Positions 36,956 through 45,681 of a DNA stretch of 64,000 nucleotides are shown one piece after another; positions within the stretch are counted from its first letter, which is position 1; each line of letters opens with the position of its first letter. Source of the DNA: Lysinibacillus macroides (GTDB taxonomy: Bacteria; Bacillota; Bacilli; Bacillales_A; Planococcaceae); assembly GCF_001281525.1 (NCBI RefSeq), contig NZ_LGCI01000003.1, forward strand, positions 124,231 through 188,230, written 5' to 3'. The notes beneath the pieces are model-generated. The model ran no database searches and was not told the origin of the DNA. It saw only the letters and a list, made by a program, of their open reading frames with translations. The translations under genes were made by a program, and so were the position numbers.

Positions 36956-36970
36956 GTTCATATTACGAAC
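36956..36970. promoter_or_regulatory. Candidate IclR operator
   Basis: GTTCATATTACGAAC has 4-bp arms of GTTC/GAAC around a 7-bp centre. It lies just upstream of the lyase ribosome binding site, in the space between the lyase operon and the divergent iclR-type gene. The TTC-N7-GAA form is common for IclR operators. Further GAAC/GTTC half-sites occur nearby. Confidence 0.45.
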
Positions 36971-37016
36971 ATTTATTAAAAATAGTGAACTTTAATTGCA
37001 TTATAGGAGCACGTTT

Positions 37017-37045
37017 TTGAACTGTCAATCATTTATTGTTTAATA
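37017..37045 (+). promoter_or_regulatory. Possible promoter of the IclR-type regulator
   Basis: TTGAAC followed after about 17 bases by TTTAAT/TTAATA. The leader to the ATG is short and no ribosome binding site is obvious. Confidence 0.35.
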
Positions 37046-37064
37046 ATTATGATAAAATGAACAT

Positions 37065-37823
37065 ATGACGACACAAAATAAATCTTCTGTGCAATCTATT
37101 GAAAGAGCGCTTGATCTATTAGAAATTATTGCCCAAAGCCAGCAGCCTGTTTCCTTACATGAACTTATAGAAAAAACGTCTTTAAATCGCACAACTATCT
37201 GGCGTATTATTGGAACACTCGAAGCTCGGGGCTATATCGAAAAGGTTGTAGATACTAAAAATTATCGTATAGGAGGGACATTATATCAGTTAGTACAAGT
37301 CGATAATGTACAGCGAAAACTAGTGGAAATTATTAGGCCTTATATGATAGCTCTAATGGAGGAATTTCAGGAAACGATTCTCTTTAGTGTTTATCATAAT
37401 GGGCAAATGCTACACCTTGAACAGGTAAACCCTAATCAATCAATTATCCTAAAGGATTACCGAAATAGTTGTTCACCTTTACATTGTTCATCAAATGGTA
37501 AATTACAATTAGCCTATTTTGACGATAAACAGTTAGATATTTTTTTACGACAAGAGCTAGATGTCTATTCGACTAATACACTAACCGATGTTCAAACTGT
37601 AAGAAGAGAGCTGGAGATTATACGTCAAAGGCACTATAGCCTATCAGTTGGTGAATATGATGTAGAGGAAAATGCAATTTCTGTAGCCATTACCTATCGG
37701 GGGAGCCCTGTTGGATTTATCTCTGTAGGTGGTCCAGCTTACCGTTTAACAGAGCAAAAACTACATTCCATTGCGCACCGATTGTTAGCCATTACCGAAT
37801 CAATTGAAATTAATCTTTCATAG
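37065..37823 (+). CDS. IclR-family transcriptional regulator
   Basis: This 252-aa regulator has an N-terminal winged helix (SVQSIERALDLLEIIAQSQ ... LNRTTIWRIIGTLEARGYIEK) and a C-terminal IclR effector domain (GEYDVEENAISVAITYRG with GFISVGGPAYRLT). IclR proteins bind small organic acids or aromatic intermediates. It is divergent from the lyase/ALDH/ADH operon, its most likely target. No Shine-Dalgarno is visible before the ATG, so translation may be inefficient or leaderless. Confidence 0.9.
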   Translation: MTTQNKSSVQSIERALDLLEIIAQSQQPVSLHELIEKTSLNRTTIWRIIGTLEARGYIEKVVDTKNYRIGGTLYQLVQVDNVQRKLVEIIRPYMIALMEEFQETILFSVYHNGQMLHLEQVNPNQSIILKDYRNSCSPLHCSSNGKLQLAYFDDKQLDIFLRQELDVYSTNTLTDVQTVRRELEIIRQRHYSLSVGEYDVEENAISVAITYRGSPVGFISVGGPAYRLTEQKLHSIAHRLLAITESIEINLS

Positions 37824-37861
37824 TGTACTTGAAGCTAAAACAAAACATTATTACCATAACT

Positions 37862-37914
37862 AACCCGCATGAAATCAATGAACTGTAAAGTCTTGTTTTC
37901 ATACGGGTTTTATC
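37862..37914 (+). terminator. Rho-independent terminator of the iclR-type gene
   Basis: AACCCG-c-ATGAAA pairs with TTTCAT-a-CGGGTT, then TTTAT. The long loop (about 22 nt) makes it somewhat weak. Confidence 0.7.
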
Positions 37915-37935
37915 ATTCTCTTTATTTGTAATCCC

Positions 37936-38721
37936 TTACATACGATATTGCTTTCTAAATTCACTAGGTGACTGATACATGATTTCTCGGAATCGTTTAC
38001 TTAAGTAAAATCCATTTTGAAAACCACATTTTGTCGCAATTGTGTCAATAGTGTCATTCGTTTCGACCAACAATGTACGTGCATGGCGCAAACGAATGTT
38101 TGTCAAATATTTCATAGGTGAAATACCCATAGCTTTTTCAAATCTTCGTGTAAGTTGCACTTGTGAAATATAATTTTCCTTTGCTAGCTCACAAAAATTT
38201 ATTTTGGAATGGAAGTTTTGATGAATATATACTCTTACATTTTCAACCATTACATCAGATACAACTTTCTTCTCCTCCAACTTGATTAATTGCTTTTGTA
38301 CAACAAGATGTACTAGTAGATCATAAATGTAATGAGATTTTAACTGATTTGTCTGATCATCTTGTTGAAAAGCATAATTTTCAAATGTCTTTAACGTTGA
38401 ACCTAACCGTTCTAAATCCATTATTTTATATATTCCAGCCTGTAACTTTACCATTTCTGACAGCTCAACTTGAAAGAAATGGAATTTCAATCTCTCTACT
38501 ACTTTTCTTTTTAAAGGGAACTGTGGTGGACATACGATGATATCTCCAAATTGTGCTAGTCCCTTTGCTGTTGTAAATTCATAGCCCAACACTCCCTCAG
38601 AAACAATAAAAAATGACCAATACGGGTATGTGTCATAATCCAATAAAAATGCCTCTATCGAATTCCAATATGAATGCTGATGAACTTTTATCCATGTGTT
38701 TTGAATCAGTAACTGCAACAT
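37936..38721 (-). CDS. AraC-family transcriptional regulator
   Basis: This 261-aa protein has an N-terminal AraC-type ligand-binding cupin region (GLAQFGDIIVCPPQFPLKRK) and two C-terminal HTH motifs (FCELAKENYISQVQLTRRFE and DTIATKCGFQNGFYLSKRF). TTAGGAGTTG precedes the ATG. It is divergent from the enolase-superfamily/ALDH/Fe-ADH/BCCT operon and is its probable activator. Its ligand is likely the imported substrate or an intermediate. Confidence 0.9.
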   Translation of the reverse strand: MLQLLIQNTWIKVHQHSYWNSIEAFLLDYDTYPYWSFFIVSEGVLGYEFTTAKGLAQFGDIIVCPPQFPLKRKVVERLKFHFFQVELSEMVKLQAGIYKIMDLERLGSTLKTFENYAFQQDDQTNQLKSHYIYDLLVHLVVQKQLIKLEEKKVVSDVMVENVRVYIHQNFHSKINFCELAKENYISQVQLTRRFEKAMGISPMKYLTNIRLRHARTLLVETNDTIDTIATKCGFQNGFYLSKRFREIMYQSPSEFRKQYRM

Positions 38722-38811
38722 AAAAACAACTCCTAAGTGAAAAAAAGTATATAGATATGAAAAAATAGTACATTCTCTTTTTCATAATATTCTATAAAAT
38801 AAAGTTTAAAT

Positions 38812-38825
38812 TTGAAAGCGCTATA
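38812..38825 (+). promoter_or_regulatory. Candidate cre-like (CcpA) site
   Basis: TGAAAGCGCTATAC matches 12 of 14 positions of the cre consensus TGWAANCGNTNWCA, with the last CA inverted. It lies between the probable promoter and the ribosome binding site of the catabolic operon. Confidence 0.35.
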
Positions 38826-38846
38826 CTTCTAAAGGAGATATGTACA

Positions 38847-39980
38847 ATGAAAATTACTGGAATTGAAATAGAGCAATACCTATTACCATTAGACCCACCA
38901 TTTAAAGCTGCTTGGGATCCGATGCCACGTAAAAATTTTGCATCTACATTAGTATTTGTTCATACAGATGCTGGTATTACAGGAGTGGGCTCTGGTGATT
39001 TAATGATGGGTCTCCAAGGACATGAGCATCTTTTTATTGGACAGGACCCATTTGATATTGAACGTCATCACCAAATTATTTCCAATATTGATTTCCATTA
39101 TGGGCGTTGCTGGCCGCTAGATTTAGCATTATGGGATTTAATAGGAAAAGCAACAAATCAGCCAGTCTATAAATTGCTAGGTGCTAAAAATCAGGAGATA
39201 TATGCATATGCTTCAACCGGTGAGATGGTTACACCTGAAGTTCGAGCAGAACGAGCATTGCAATTCATTGACCAAGGCTTTAAAGCGATGAAAATTCGCT
39301 TTCATCATAAAGATGTGCGTGAGGATATTAAAGTAGTGGAATCTGTCCGTAAAGCTGTTGGCAATCGTTTAGAAATTATGGTTGATGCGAACCAAGGCTG
39401 GAAAATGCCATGGGATACTGACCGTGTTTGGGATTTAAAGAAAGCTATCGAAGTAGGAAGAGAACTTGAGCAATTAAATGTTTTTTGGTTGGAAGAGCCG
39501 CTACCATGCCATGAATTTGAAGCAATGGCGAAGTTGCGTGATAAGGTAGAAATTCGCATTGCTGGTGGCGAAATGAACCGTAATTGGTATGATTTTAGAG
39601 AAATGAATCGTCATCAATCATTAGATGTTTATCAGCCAGATGTAGCACTTTCTGGTGGTATCACAGGAGTTAAAAAAATTGCAGAAATGGTACAAGCTAA
39701 TGGAGCATGGTTTAGCCCGCATACTTGGACAAATGGCATTGGCGTATTAGCAAATTTACAGTTGGCTTTAGGCGTAAGTAATTGTCCATTTTTGGAATTC
39801 CCATATGATCCGCAAGCATGGGCAATTGAGCGTCGTGACTTTATCCAAGCTGAACCATTAATGATCGATAATAATGGCTTATTACGGGCTCCAGCAAAAC
39901 CTGGTCTTGGCTTTGAATTAAATCGTGAAGCGATAATGAAATATCGTATTCATCATGCATATGTTGGTGAAACAGAATAA
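38847..39980 (+). CDS. Mandelate racemase/muconate lactonizing enzyme family protein (enolase superfamily)
   Basis: This 377-aa enzyme has an N-terminal capping domain and a TIM barrel. Metal ligands are Asp in MVDANQGW, Glu in WLEEPLP and Glu in IAGGEMNRN. The second strand reads MKIRFHH, a K-x-R variant of the K-x-K/H acid-base motif. The C-terminal WFSPHTWTNG supplies a His that normally pairs with Asp in QPDVALSGG. This places it in the mandelate-racemase subgroup, which covers racemases and acid-sugar dehydratases that abstract a proton alpha to a carboxylate. Exact chemistry is unknown. AAAGGAG precedes the ATG. It is the first gene of a four-gene operon. Confidence 0.87.
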   Translation: MKITGIEIEQYLLPLDPPFKAAWDPMPRKNFASTLVFVHTDAGITGVGSGDLMMGLQGHEHLFIGQDPFDIERHHQIISNIDFHYGRCWPLDLALWDLIGKATNQPVYKLLGAKNQEIYAYASTGEMVTPEVRAERALQFIDQGFKAMKIRFHHKDVREDIKVVESVRKAVGNRLEIMVDANQGWKMPWDTDRVWDLKKAIEVGRELEQLNVFWLEEPLPCHEFEAMAKLRDKVEIRIAGGEMNRNWYDFREMNRHQSLDVYQPDVALSGGITGVKKIAEMVQANGAWFSPHTWTNGIGVLANLQLALGVSNCPFLEFPYDPQAWAIERRDFIQAEPLMIDNNGLLRAPAKPGLGFELNREAIMKYRIHHAYVGETE

Positions 39981-39993
39981 GGAGCGATGAAAG

Positions 39994-41433
39994 ATGAAAC
40001 AATGGACAGCCTATATAAATGGGCAATTTATAGCAAATCAATCGGCACAGTGGATGGATGCAACATATCCTGCTACTGGGGAAATTGTTGGACAAGTGCA
40101 GGCTTGTACAGAGGTTGATGTACATGATGCTGTTCATGCTGCAAAAGCTGCGTTTCAAGCATGGAAGCGTACACCTGCCTATGAGCGTGAAAACTATGTA
40201 AAAAAATGGATAACATTGCTAAGAGAAGAAAAAACCTATAAGAACATTGGGAATCTCATCTCTGCAGAAATGGGTAAGCCGCTAGAAGCAGCAAATAACG
40301 AGGCATTTTATAGTGCTGATTTAGCTGAATATCAATCACAATGGGCTCGCCGCATTGATGGAGAAATTGTAACCAGTGACAGTACAAATGAACGGATTTT
40401 AATTGAAAAAGAACCTCTTGGCGTAGTAGCTATTATTGTTCCTTGGAATTTCCCAATCTATGTTTTAACACGTAAAGTCATTCCAGCGCTTATAGCAGGG
40501 AACACAGTAGTGATTAAGCCAAGCGTTAAATCACCTATTTCAGCCTTAGCAATCGCTGAATTATTTCATCAAGCAGGCTTCCCAGCAGGTGTTGTCAACG
40601 TTGTTACAGGTAGTGATGATATTGTCGGTGAAGCATTGACATCTTCAGAAGTTAATATGATTACCTTTACTGGCTCTACTCGCGTTGGTAAAAAAATTAT
40701 GGAAAAAGCCTCACAAAAAATGATTCGTGTATCTTTAGAGCTTGGTGGTAAAGCACCTGCTATTGTAATGCCTGATGCAGATTTGAATTTAGCTGTGCAA
40801 GCAATTAAAGGAGGACGCCTTTCTAATTCAGGTCAAGTATGTAGTAATACAGAGCGTGTGTATGTGCATGAAAGTATTGCACAAGCATTTATAGAAAAAA
40901 TTGTAGCAGCATTCCAAGACGTGCAAGTAGCAGATGGGCGCTTACAGCCAAATGCAGAGGTTGCATCGTTAGTATCGAAAGCAGATGCCACTCGTATTAA
41001 CACAATGGTACAAACGGCTGTTGTACAAGGGGCAACAATCGCCTGCGGTGGTCATATTATGCACGAATTAGGTGATAGCTTTTATGCTCCTACTATCTTA
41101 ACAAACTGTTATCAACAAATGGACATTGTTCAGCAAGAGGTTTTTGGACCAGTGTTACCCATTTTAACATTTAAAACAATTGATGAGGCGATTGCATTGG
41201 CAAACGACTCAGACTATGGACTAACATCCAATATTTATACAAACTCTTATCAATCTGTTATGAAGTTAACAAAAGAACTTGAATTTGGTGAGGTCTATGT
41301 TAATCGTCAACAAGGAGAGGCTTATCAAGGCTACCATGCTGGTTGGAAAAAATCAGGTATTGGTGGCGATGATGGAAAACATGGCTTTGAGGAATTTTTA
41401 CAGCAAAAAACAGTATATTTAGCTTTTGAATAG
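39994..41433 (+). CDS. Aldehyde dehydrogenase, AldA (lactaldehyde/glycolaldehyde)-like
   Basis: This 479-aa NAD-dependent ALDH has VPWNFPIYV, Glu in SLELGGKAPAIV and the catalytic Cys in NSGQVCSNTERV. The C-terminal YHAGWKKSGIGGDDGKHGFE resembles E. coli AldA, which has the same length. AldA oxidises lactaldehyde and glycolaldehyde, so a short hydroxy-aldehyde is a reasonable guess. AAGGAG precedes the ATG and the gene lies 13 bases after the enolase-superfamily gene. Confidence 0.88.
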   Translation: MKQWTAYINGQFIANQSAQWMDATYPATGEIVGQVQACTEVDVHDAVHAAKAAFQAWKRTPAYERENYVKKWITLLREEKTYKNIGNLISAEMGKPLEAANNEAFYSADLAEYQSQWARRIDGEIVTSDSTNERILIEKEPLGVVAIIVPWNFPIYVLTRKVIPALIAGNTVVIKPSVKSPISALAIAELFHQAGFPAGVVNVVTGSDDIVGEALTSSEVNMITFTGSTRVGKKIMEKASQKMIRVSLELGGKAPAIVMPDADLNLAVQAIKGGRLSNSGQVCSNTERVYVHESIAQAFIEKIVAAFQDVQVADGRLQPNAEVASLVSKADATRINTMVQTAVVQGATIACGGHIMHELGDSFYAPTILTNCYQQMDIVQQEVFGPVLPILTFKTIDEAIALANDSDYGLTSNIYTNSYQSVMKLTKELEFGEVYVNRQQGEAYQGYHAGWKKSGIGGDDGKHGFEEFLQQKTVYLAFE

Positions 41434-41445
41434 GAGATGGACTAG

Positions 41446-42609
41446 ATGTCGTTTGAATATTTTTCAAGAACAAAAATTATTTATGGTGAAAACAGCCATC
41501 AACAGCTTGGGCAATATATTTTAGAAAAACAGGCTAATCCTCATGTCACAATTGTTACTGATAAAGGCATTGTATCTGTTGGTATTAGTGAATATATAGA
41601 GAAGGTTTTAAAAACTGCTCATATTGATTATTCACTATATGATGGTGTAAGACCAGATCCTTCAGCTGCACAAATTGATGAGGTAGCACAGCTAATCCGT
41701 CAGAATAACAGTAATGTAGTAATCGGTTTAGGTGGAGGCTCTGCCATGGATGTAGCAAAAATGGCAGCCTTGGTAGCTAGTGACACATATAATGCCATGC
41801 ATTATGCCCTTATGGTAAATCCATTTAGCACATCGGATAAACTGACAATTGCAATTCCTACAACTGCTGGCACAGGAGCGGAAGTAACAAGCACAGTTGT
41901 TTTTTCAACACCTGAAGGACGTAAAGTTTGGGGTTGGGATGAGCAAATGGCTCCAAATATAGCTATACTTGATCCACTGTTTACAGTGAACTTACCATTG
42001 TCCATTACAGTTCCAACTACTCTTGATGCATTTATTCATGCAATGGAGGCTGTGTCTGGACGAAGAACTAACCCATTCATCGAAGCAGTTGGATTAAAAG
42101 CTATACAATTAATTAATGAAAACTTTGAACAGTTATTGGAGAATCCAAAAGATATTGAAACGCGTGGGAAGATCGCGCTAGGAGCAACACTTGCTGGTTT
42201 AGCCATTGAACAAGGTGGAACAGGCCTTGGTCACTGTATCGGTCATGCTCTAGGTACACTTGCAAAAGTACCACATGGTCAGGCAGTCGCTATATCACTT
42301 TATCATTGCATTGAATGGTTAGTTACAACAACCCCTCAAAGCTATGTAGCTATACAAAAAGCATTAAATGTCAATACCATCGAGGAAATTGCCAAGCGTT
42401 ATCAGCAGATGGTAGAAAAGGGACACTTATCTTTAACAATTAACTCACTTACAGAACAAGATATCGAACAATTTGTATCTATTATGCAAGCTGAGGAAAA
42501 TCAGCCTATGTTACAGAATAGCTGTGCATTACCATCTAAGGATGATTTACAGCATTTTGCTAAACGCATCATACTTGGCTCTATGCCAAAACTTGGGGTT
42601 GATATTTAA
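41446..42609 (+). CDS. Iron-containing (type III) alcohol dehydrogenase
   Basis: This 387-aa enzyme has the nucleotide-binding GLGGGSAMDVAKMAAL, the substrate-site IPTTAGTGAEVTSTVVF, and metal-binding residues in ATLAGLAIEQGGTGLGHCIGHALG and KVPHGQAVA. It interconverts an alcohol and aldehyde using NAD(P) and Fe2+ or Zn2+. Within the operon it probably supplies the aldehyde to, or removes it from, the adjacent AldA-like enzyme. AGGAGATGG precedes the ATG. Confidence 0.88.
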   Translation: MSFEYFSRTKIIYGENSHQQLGQYILEKQANPHVTIVTDKGIVSVGISEYIEKVLKTAHIDYSLYDGVRPDPSAAQIDEVAQLIRQNNSNVVIGLGGGSAMDVAKMAALVASDTYNAMHYALMVNPFSTSDKLTIAIPTTAGTGAEVTSTVVFSTPEGRKVWGWDEQMAPNIAILDPLFTVNLPLSITVPTTLDAFIHAMEAVSGRRTNPFIEAVGLKAIQLINENFEQLLENPKDIETRGKIALGATLAGLAIEQGGTGLGHCIGHALGTLAKVPHGQAVAISLYHCIEWLVTTTPQSYVAIQKALNVNTIEEIAKRYQQMVEKGHLSLTINSLTEQDIEQFVSIMQAEENQPMLQNSCALPSKDDLQHFAKRIILGSMPKLGVDI

Positions 42610-42647
42610 GATAGTAGAAAAACTAACTGACAGAGGGGATAAAGCGG

Positions 42648-44225
42648 ATGAATAAATTGAATTTAAGACATGGGGTATTTTGGCCGCCGTTTATACTACT
42701 TTTAATAGCTGGATTACTTAGTCTACTATATCCAGAGTGGTTTTTAGATAAAGTAAACATCGCCAACAATTGGCTTTTAGAAAACGTTGGATGGCTTTTT
42801 AGTCTTGGGGGCTTAGCGATGCTAGCTGCTGTTGTCATTGTATTTTTCTCACCTCTCGGCAAGTACAAAATAGGTGGTGAACATGCTCGACCAATGCTCA
42901 AGATGAAAAGCTGGCTTGCTATCACACTTTGTACAACAATAGCTGCTGGTGTTACCTTTTGGGGCATTGTAGAGCCAATTTATCATATGGTATACCCTCC
43001 AGAATCATCAGGAATTGAAGCAAACAGTCCAGATGCTATAATGTTTTCAATGTCTACAATGTATTTACATTGGACAGTCACACCCTATGCAATCTACTGT
43101 GTACCAGCTTTAATGTTCGCCTTTGCATTTTATAATATGCGTAAACCCTTTAGCTTAAGTTCCACATTAACACCTTTACTAGGAAATCGAATGGAAGGAA
43201 AGCTAAGCTCCTTTATTGATGCCATTTCCTTATATACATTATCATTAGGTATGGCTTCTGCAATGGGTACAGCCGTTTTAAATATGGCTGGAGGCGTCAA
43301 CTATTTAACGGGTATCGAAAGTAATGCCACACTATGGGCTATTATTGCAGCCATTACAATGATCGTGTTTACAATCTCTGCTTCAACAGGTCTGATGAAT
43401 GGCATTCGTATTTTATCGGATATAAATACTAAAGCCTACATTATTATTATTATTTTTATCTTTATTACAGGACCTATTGCATTTATTGTCAATCTAGGAA
43501 CAGAATCTTTTGGGTTTTATTTAACACATTTCTTCGAAAAAAGTTTATTTACAGGGGCATCTGGTGGTGATGCTTGGCCAAAGGCATGGACAGTATTTTA
43601 TTGGGCAAACTGGTTTGCCTGGGCAGCCATAACAGCTATGTTTTTAGGACGTATTAGTTATGGTTATTCTGTTCGCACGTTTATCATTGTCAATTTCGTG
43701 GTTCCATCCGTATTTGGCGGTCTTTGGATGACTATATTTGGTGGGACTTCAATTTATAAACAAATAACAGATAATACCCTGGGTACTATTTTAGGTGAAC
43801 AGGGGGCAGAATCTGTGTTATATGCAGTATTAGCAGATGTTCCATTATCAGCAATTGTTATTCCTGTTTATTTATTTATCGTCTTTATTTCATTTGTTAC
43901 CGCTTCCGATTCTAATATTTCTGCAATGGGTGGTATTAGTACAAAGGGCATTACTGCGGACAGTCAGGAATCACATATCGGTATTAAAATTGCATGGGGC
44001 GCATCTGTTGGAATTATTGCATGGGTAATGCTAAGCTTCGCTAAAATTGATGGTATTAAAATCCTTTCAAATCTTGGCGGCATTCCTGCACTTATTCTAT
44101 GCTTAGCAATTATTTTCGCACTGTTAAAGGTAGCCTTTAATCCTGCAAAATATGATATTACCGCAAGCTTAACAAAAGAAGAAATTGAGCGCACAAATAC
44201 GCAATATTCAGATGAGGCAAAATAA
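42648..44225 (+). CDS. BCCT-family transporter
   Basis: This 525-aa carrier has 12 predicted TM helices. BCCT hallmarks are LHWTVTPYAIYCVPALM and the Trp-rich segment FYWANWFAWAAITAMFLGRIS. The unwound TM3 stretch, GMGIG in BetP, reads GMASAMGTAVLN here. Known BCCT substrates are betaine, carnitine, choline, ectoine and DMSP, imported with Na+ or H+ or by exchange. Linked to three catabolic enzymes, it is more likely a nutrient than an osmoprotectant carrier. It is the last gene of the operon; AGAGGGG precedes the ATG. A terminator follows. Confidence 0.9.
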   Translation: MNKLNLRHGVFWPPFILLLIAGLLSLLYPEWFLDKVNIANNWLLENVGWLFSLGGLAMLAAVVIVFFSPLGKYKIGGEHARPMLKMKSWLAITLCTTIAAGVTFWGIVEPIYHMVYPPESSGIEANSPDAIMFSMSTMYLHWTVTPYAIYCVPALMFAFAFYNMRKPFSLSSTLTPLLGNRMEGKLSSFIDAISLYTLSLGMASAMGTAVLNMAGGVNYLTGIESNATLWAIIAAITMIVFTISASTGLMNGIRILSDINTKAYIIIIIFIFITGPIAFIVNLGTESFGFYLTHFFEKSLFTGASGGDAWPKAWTVFYWANWFAWAAITAMFLGRISYGYSVRTFIIVNFVVPSVFGGLWMTIFGGTSIYKQITDNTLGTILGEQGAESVLYAVLADVPLSAIVIPVYLFIVFISFVTASDSNISAMGGISTKGITADSQESHIGIKIAWGASVGIIAWVMLSFAKIDGIKILSNLGGIPALILCLAIIFALLKVAFNPAKYDITASLTKEEIERTNTQYSDEAK

Positions 44226-44241
44226 ATAATAGCGGCTAATA

Positions 44242-44295
44242 TAGTAAGGATTTTAAATTATATTTAACTAATTCAAAATCCTTACTATTTTGTTA
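44242..44295. terminator. Rho-independent terminator between BCCT and cstR genes
   Basis: ATAGTAAGGATTTT and its exact complement (44276-44289) form a 14-bp stem with A/T flanks on both sides. It serves the plus-strand operon and possibly the convergent cstR. Confidence 0.85.
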
Positions 44296-44298
44296 CTA

Positions 44299-44559
44299 TC
44301 ACCGGCTTTTCACCACTAAATTAACAGCCTCCTGTATGGCCTCATTCATTTTTTCACCATCGCCCTCAGCATTTTGTACACATTCCAATAGGTTTGTACT
44401 GACAATTACACCGACTGTACGATCTACAGCAGAGCGTACAGCTGATAGTTGGGTAATCACTGCCTTACAGTCTTTTCCCTCCTCCATCATCTTTAAAATA
44501 CCACGTAGCTGCCCTTCCATCCGCTTCACACGATTTTTCACTTGGTCTGAGTATTCCAT
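44299..44559 (-). CDS. cstR: CstR-type persulfide-sensing repressor (CsoR/RcnR family)
   Basis: This 86-aa all-helical repressor belongs to the CsoR/RcnR family. The two conserved cysteines are present (GKDCKAVITQ, Cys near 31; NLLECVQ, Cys near 60). The Cu(I)-ligand His of CsoR, four residues before the second Cys, is Asn. This pattern, and the strong likeness of RVKRMEGQLRGILKMMEEGK and EAVNLVVKS to staphylococcal CstR, indicate a reactive-sulfur sensor rather than a copper sensor. The usual partners (rhodanese, TauE-like, persulfide dioxygenase) are absent from this window. AAAAGGAG precedes the ATG. Its target promoters are unknown. Confidence 0.83.
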   Translation of the reverse strand: MEYSDQVKNRVKRMEGQLRGILKMMEEGKDCKAVITQLSAVRSAVDRTVGVIVSTNLLECVQNAEGDGEKMNEAIQEAVNLVVKSR

Positions 44560-44587
44560 AAGCTTTGCTCCTTTTGTTTATACTTAT

Positions 44588-45292
44588 CTACAACCTGGGT
44601 TTTAAATAATTCATAAGCATTTTCGTAATAATAGTTCCTGCATTTGCAATTTCATCATATTGGATAATTGTATTTTTCTTTACACGTAGCTGTCCAATCT
44701 CCACCTCAAAAATAGGGCACTTTCTTTTAAGTGCCGTAATCAGCATATTTGTATCATAATCATAGCGCTCACCTTTTACCTTTATCAACCAAGGCAACTC
44801 ATTGATTGAAATATAACGTAAACCTGTCTGGGTATCCATTAATTTACGATGGTACAATAGTTCAAAAAGTAAGGTTGTTGCACGATTACCCCAATAGGAA
44901 AAAAATGTACTATCAGTTGAATGAAAATTACGAACCCCCAGCACAATTCCTTCTGAAAATACCTTGGTCATTGTTAAAATAAGCTTGATATCTTGTAATG
45001 TATGTTGATTATGAGCGCCTACTGTAAGAACACCCCGAAACATTCTTCTATGCTCCTGTATATAAGTAAATGCTGTCTTCAATGCACCACCCTTTCCAAT
45101 ATTGCTATCATGTTGAAGGACTTGGCAGCCATCTATTTGTTTTAAATTTTCAAAAATATCTTTATATTTTGCATCACTGCCATCATTAACAACAATAATT
45201 TGTGTAATTGCTGTTGTTAACAACTGATGGACAAAAGTAATAAGTGATTGTTGTGGATTATATGCTGGAATAATAGCTGCAATATTTTTCAT
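44588..45292 (-). CDS. Glycosyltransferase family 2 protein with degenerate DxD motif
   Basis: This 234-aa protein has the GT-A start AAIIPAYNPQQSL, the VVNDGSDAK nucleotide-binding Asp and HDSNIGKGGALKTAF, as in dolichyl-phosphate-mannose-synthase-like GT2 enzymes. The position that normally reads DADGQH reads GAHNQH, so both metal-binding Asp residues are missing. The rest (MDTQTGLRYIS, YDYDTNMLITA) is well kept. There is no C-terminal TM segment. It may be metal-independent or catalytically inactive. GGAGGAGAG precedes the ATG; cstR lies 28 bases downstream on the same strand. Confidence 0.8.
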   Translation of the reverse strand: MKNIAAIIPAYNPQQSLITFVHQLLTTAITQIIVVNDGSDAKYKDIFENLKQIDGCQVLQHDSNIGKGGALKTAFTYIQEHRRMFRGVLTVGAHNQHTLQDIKLILTMTKVFSEGIVLGVRNFHSTDSTFFSYWGNRATTLLFELLYHRKLMDTQTGLRYISINELPWLIKVKGERYDYDTNMLITALKRKCPIFEVEIGQLRVKKNTIIQYDEIANAGTIITKMLMNYLKPRL

Positions 45293-45439
45293 TTCTCTCC
45301 TCCACTACCGGCTGACAGGTTCTATGCATTTTCCTTATATCAAATAGTATCATGTAATAATAACAATTCAACTGATGAAGACCCTTAAAACTTATCAATA
45401 GTACTGCTATTTTTCCGATATATGAAAGAAGAGCATTTA

Positions 45440-45604
45440 ATGAAAGAGGTGAGTGTTATCGTCATACATAATGAAATGTTCAAAAAGCACTATCAAAAAT
45501 TAAAGCAGTTGTCCTTTATAACATTGGCTAAAAATTTCCAGGAGGCTCGTATGCTTGCTGTTTCAAAGCCAACGCTATCTCTTCAAAAATCTTTTCTTGT
45601 ACTA
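45440..45604 (+). pseudogene. 5' fragment of the IS-interrupted Sel1-repeat gene
   Basis: The native frame starts MKEVSVIVIHNEMFKKHYQK (ATG 45440, AGAAGAG upstream; an ATG at 45422 is also in frame) and runs about 55 codons to the IS630 insertion point. The frame reads on into the IS for a few residues before stopping at 45619. Removing the element and one TA joins it in frame, without stops, to 46736 onward. Confidence 0.75.
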
Positions 45605-45681
45605 TATAAATTGAACTAAAGCTTCTATCTCCTTCAAAATGGGTAAAGTATACAAACTTATTGTCGAAAGGATGATCCCAC

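Noticed and set aside
39994..44225. DMSP catabolism (dddTBC) or choline oxidation (gbsAB/opuD)
   Set aside because: BCCT, Fe-ADH and ALDH are shared with those modules, but DddD and the GbsR-type regulator are absent and the ALDH resembles AldA.
44299..44559. Copper-sensing CsoR
   Set aside because: The His of the Cys-His-Cys copper site is Asn; the pattern fits CstR.
45422..45619. Independent 65-aa gene
   Set aside because: Its last codons come from the IS630 end and its frame continues exactly into the Sel1-repeat gene once the IS is removed.
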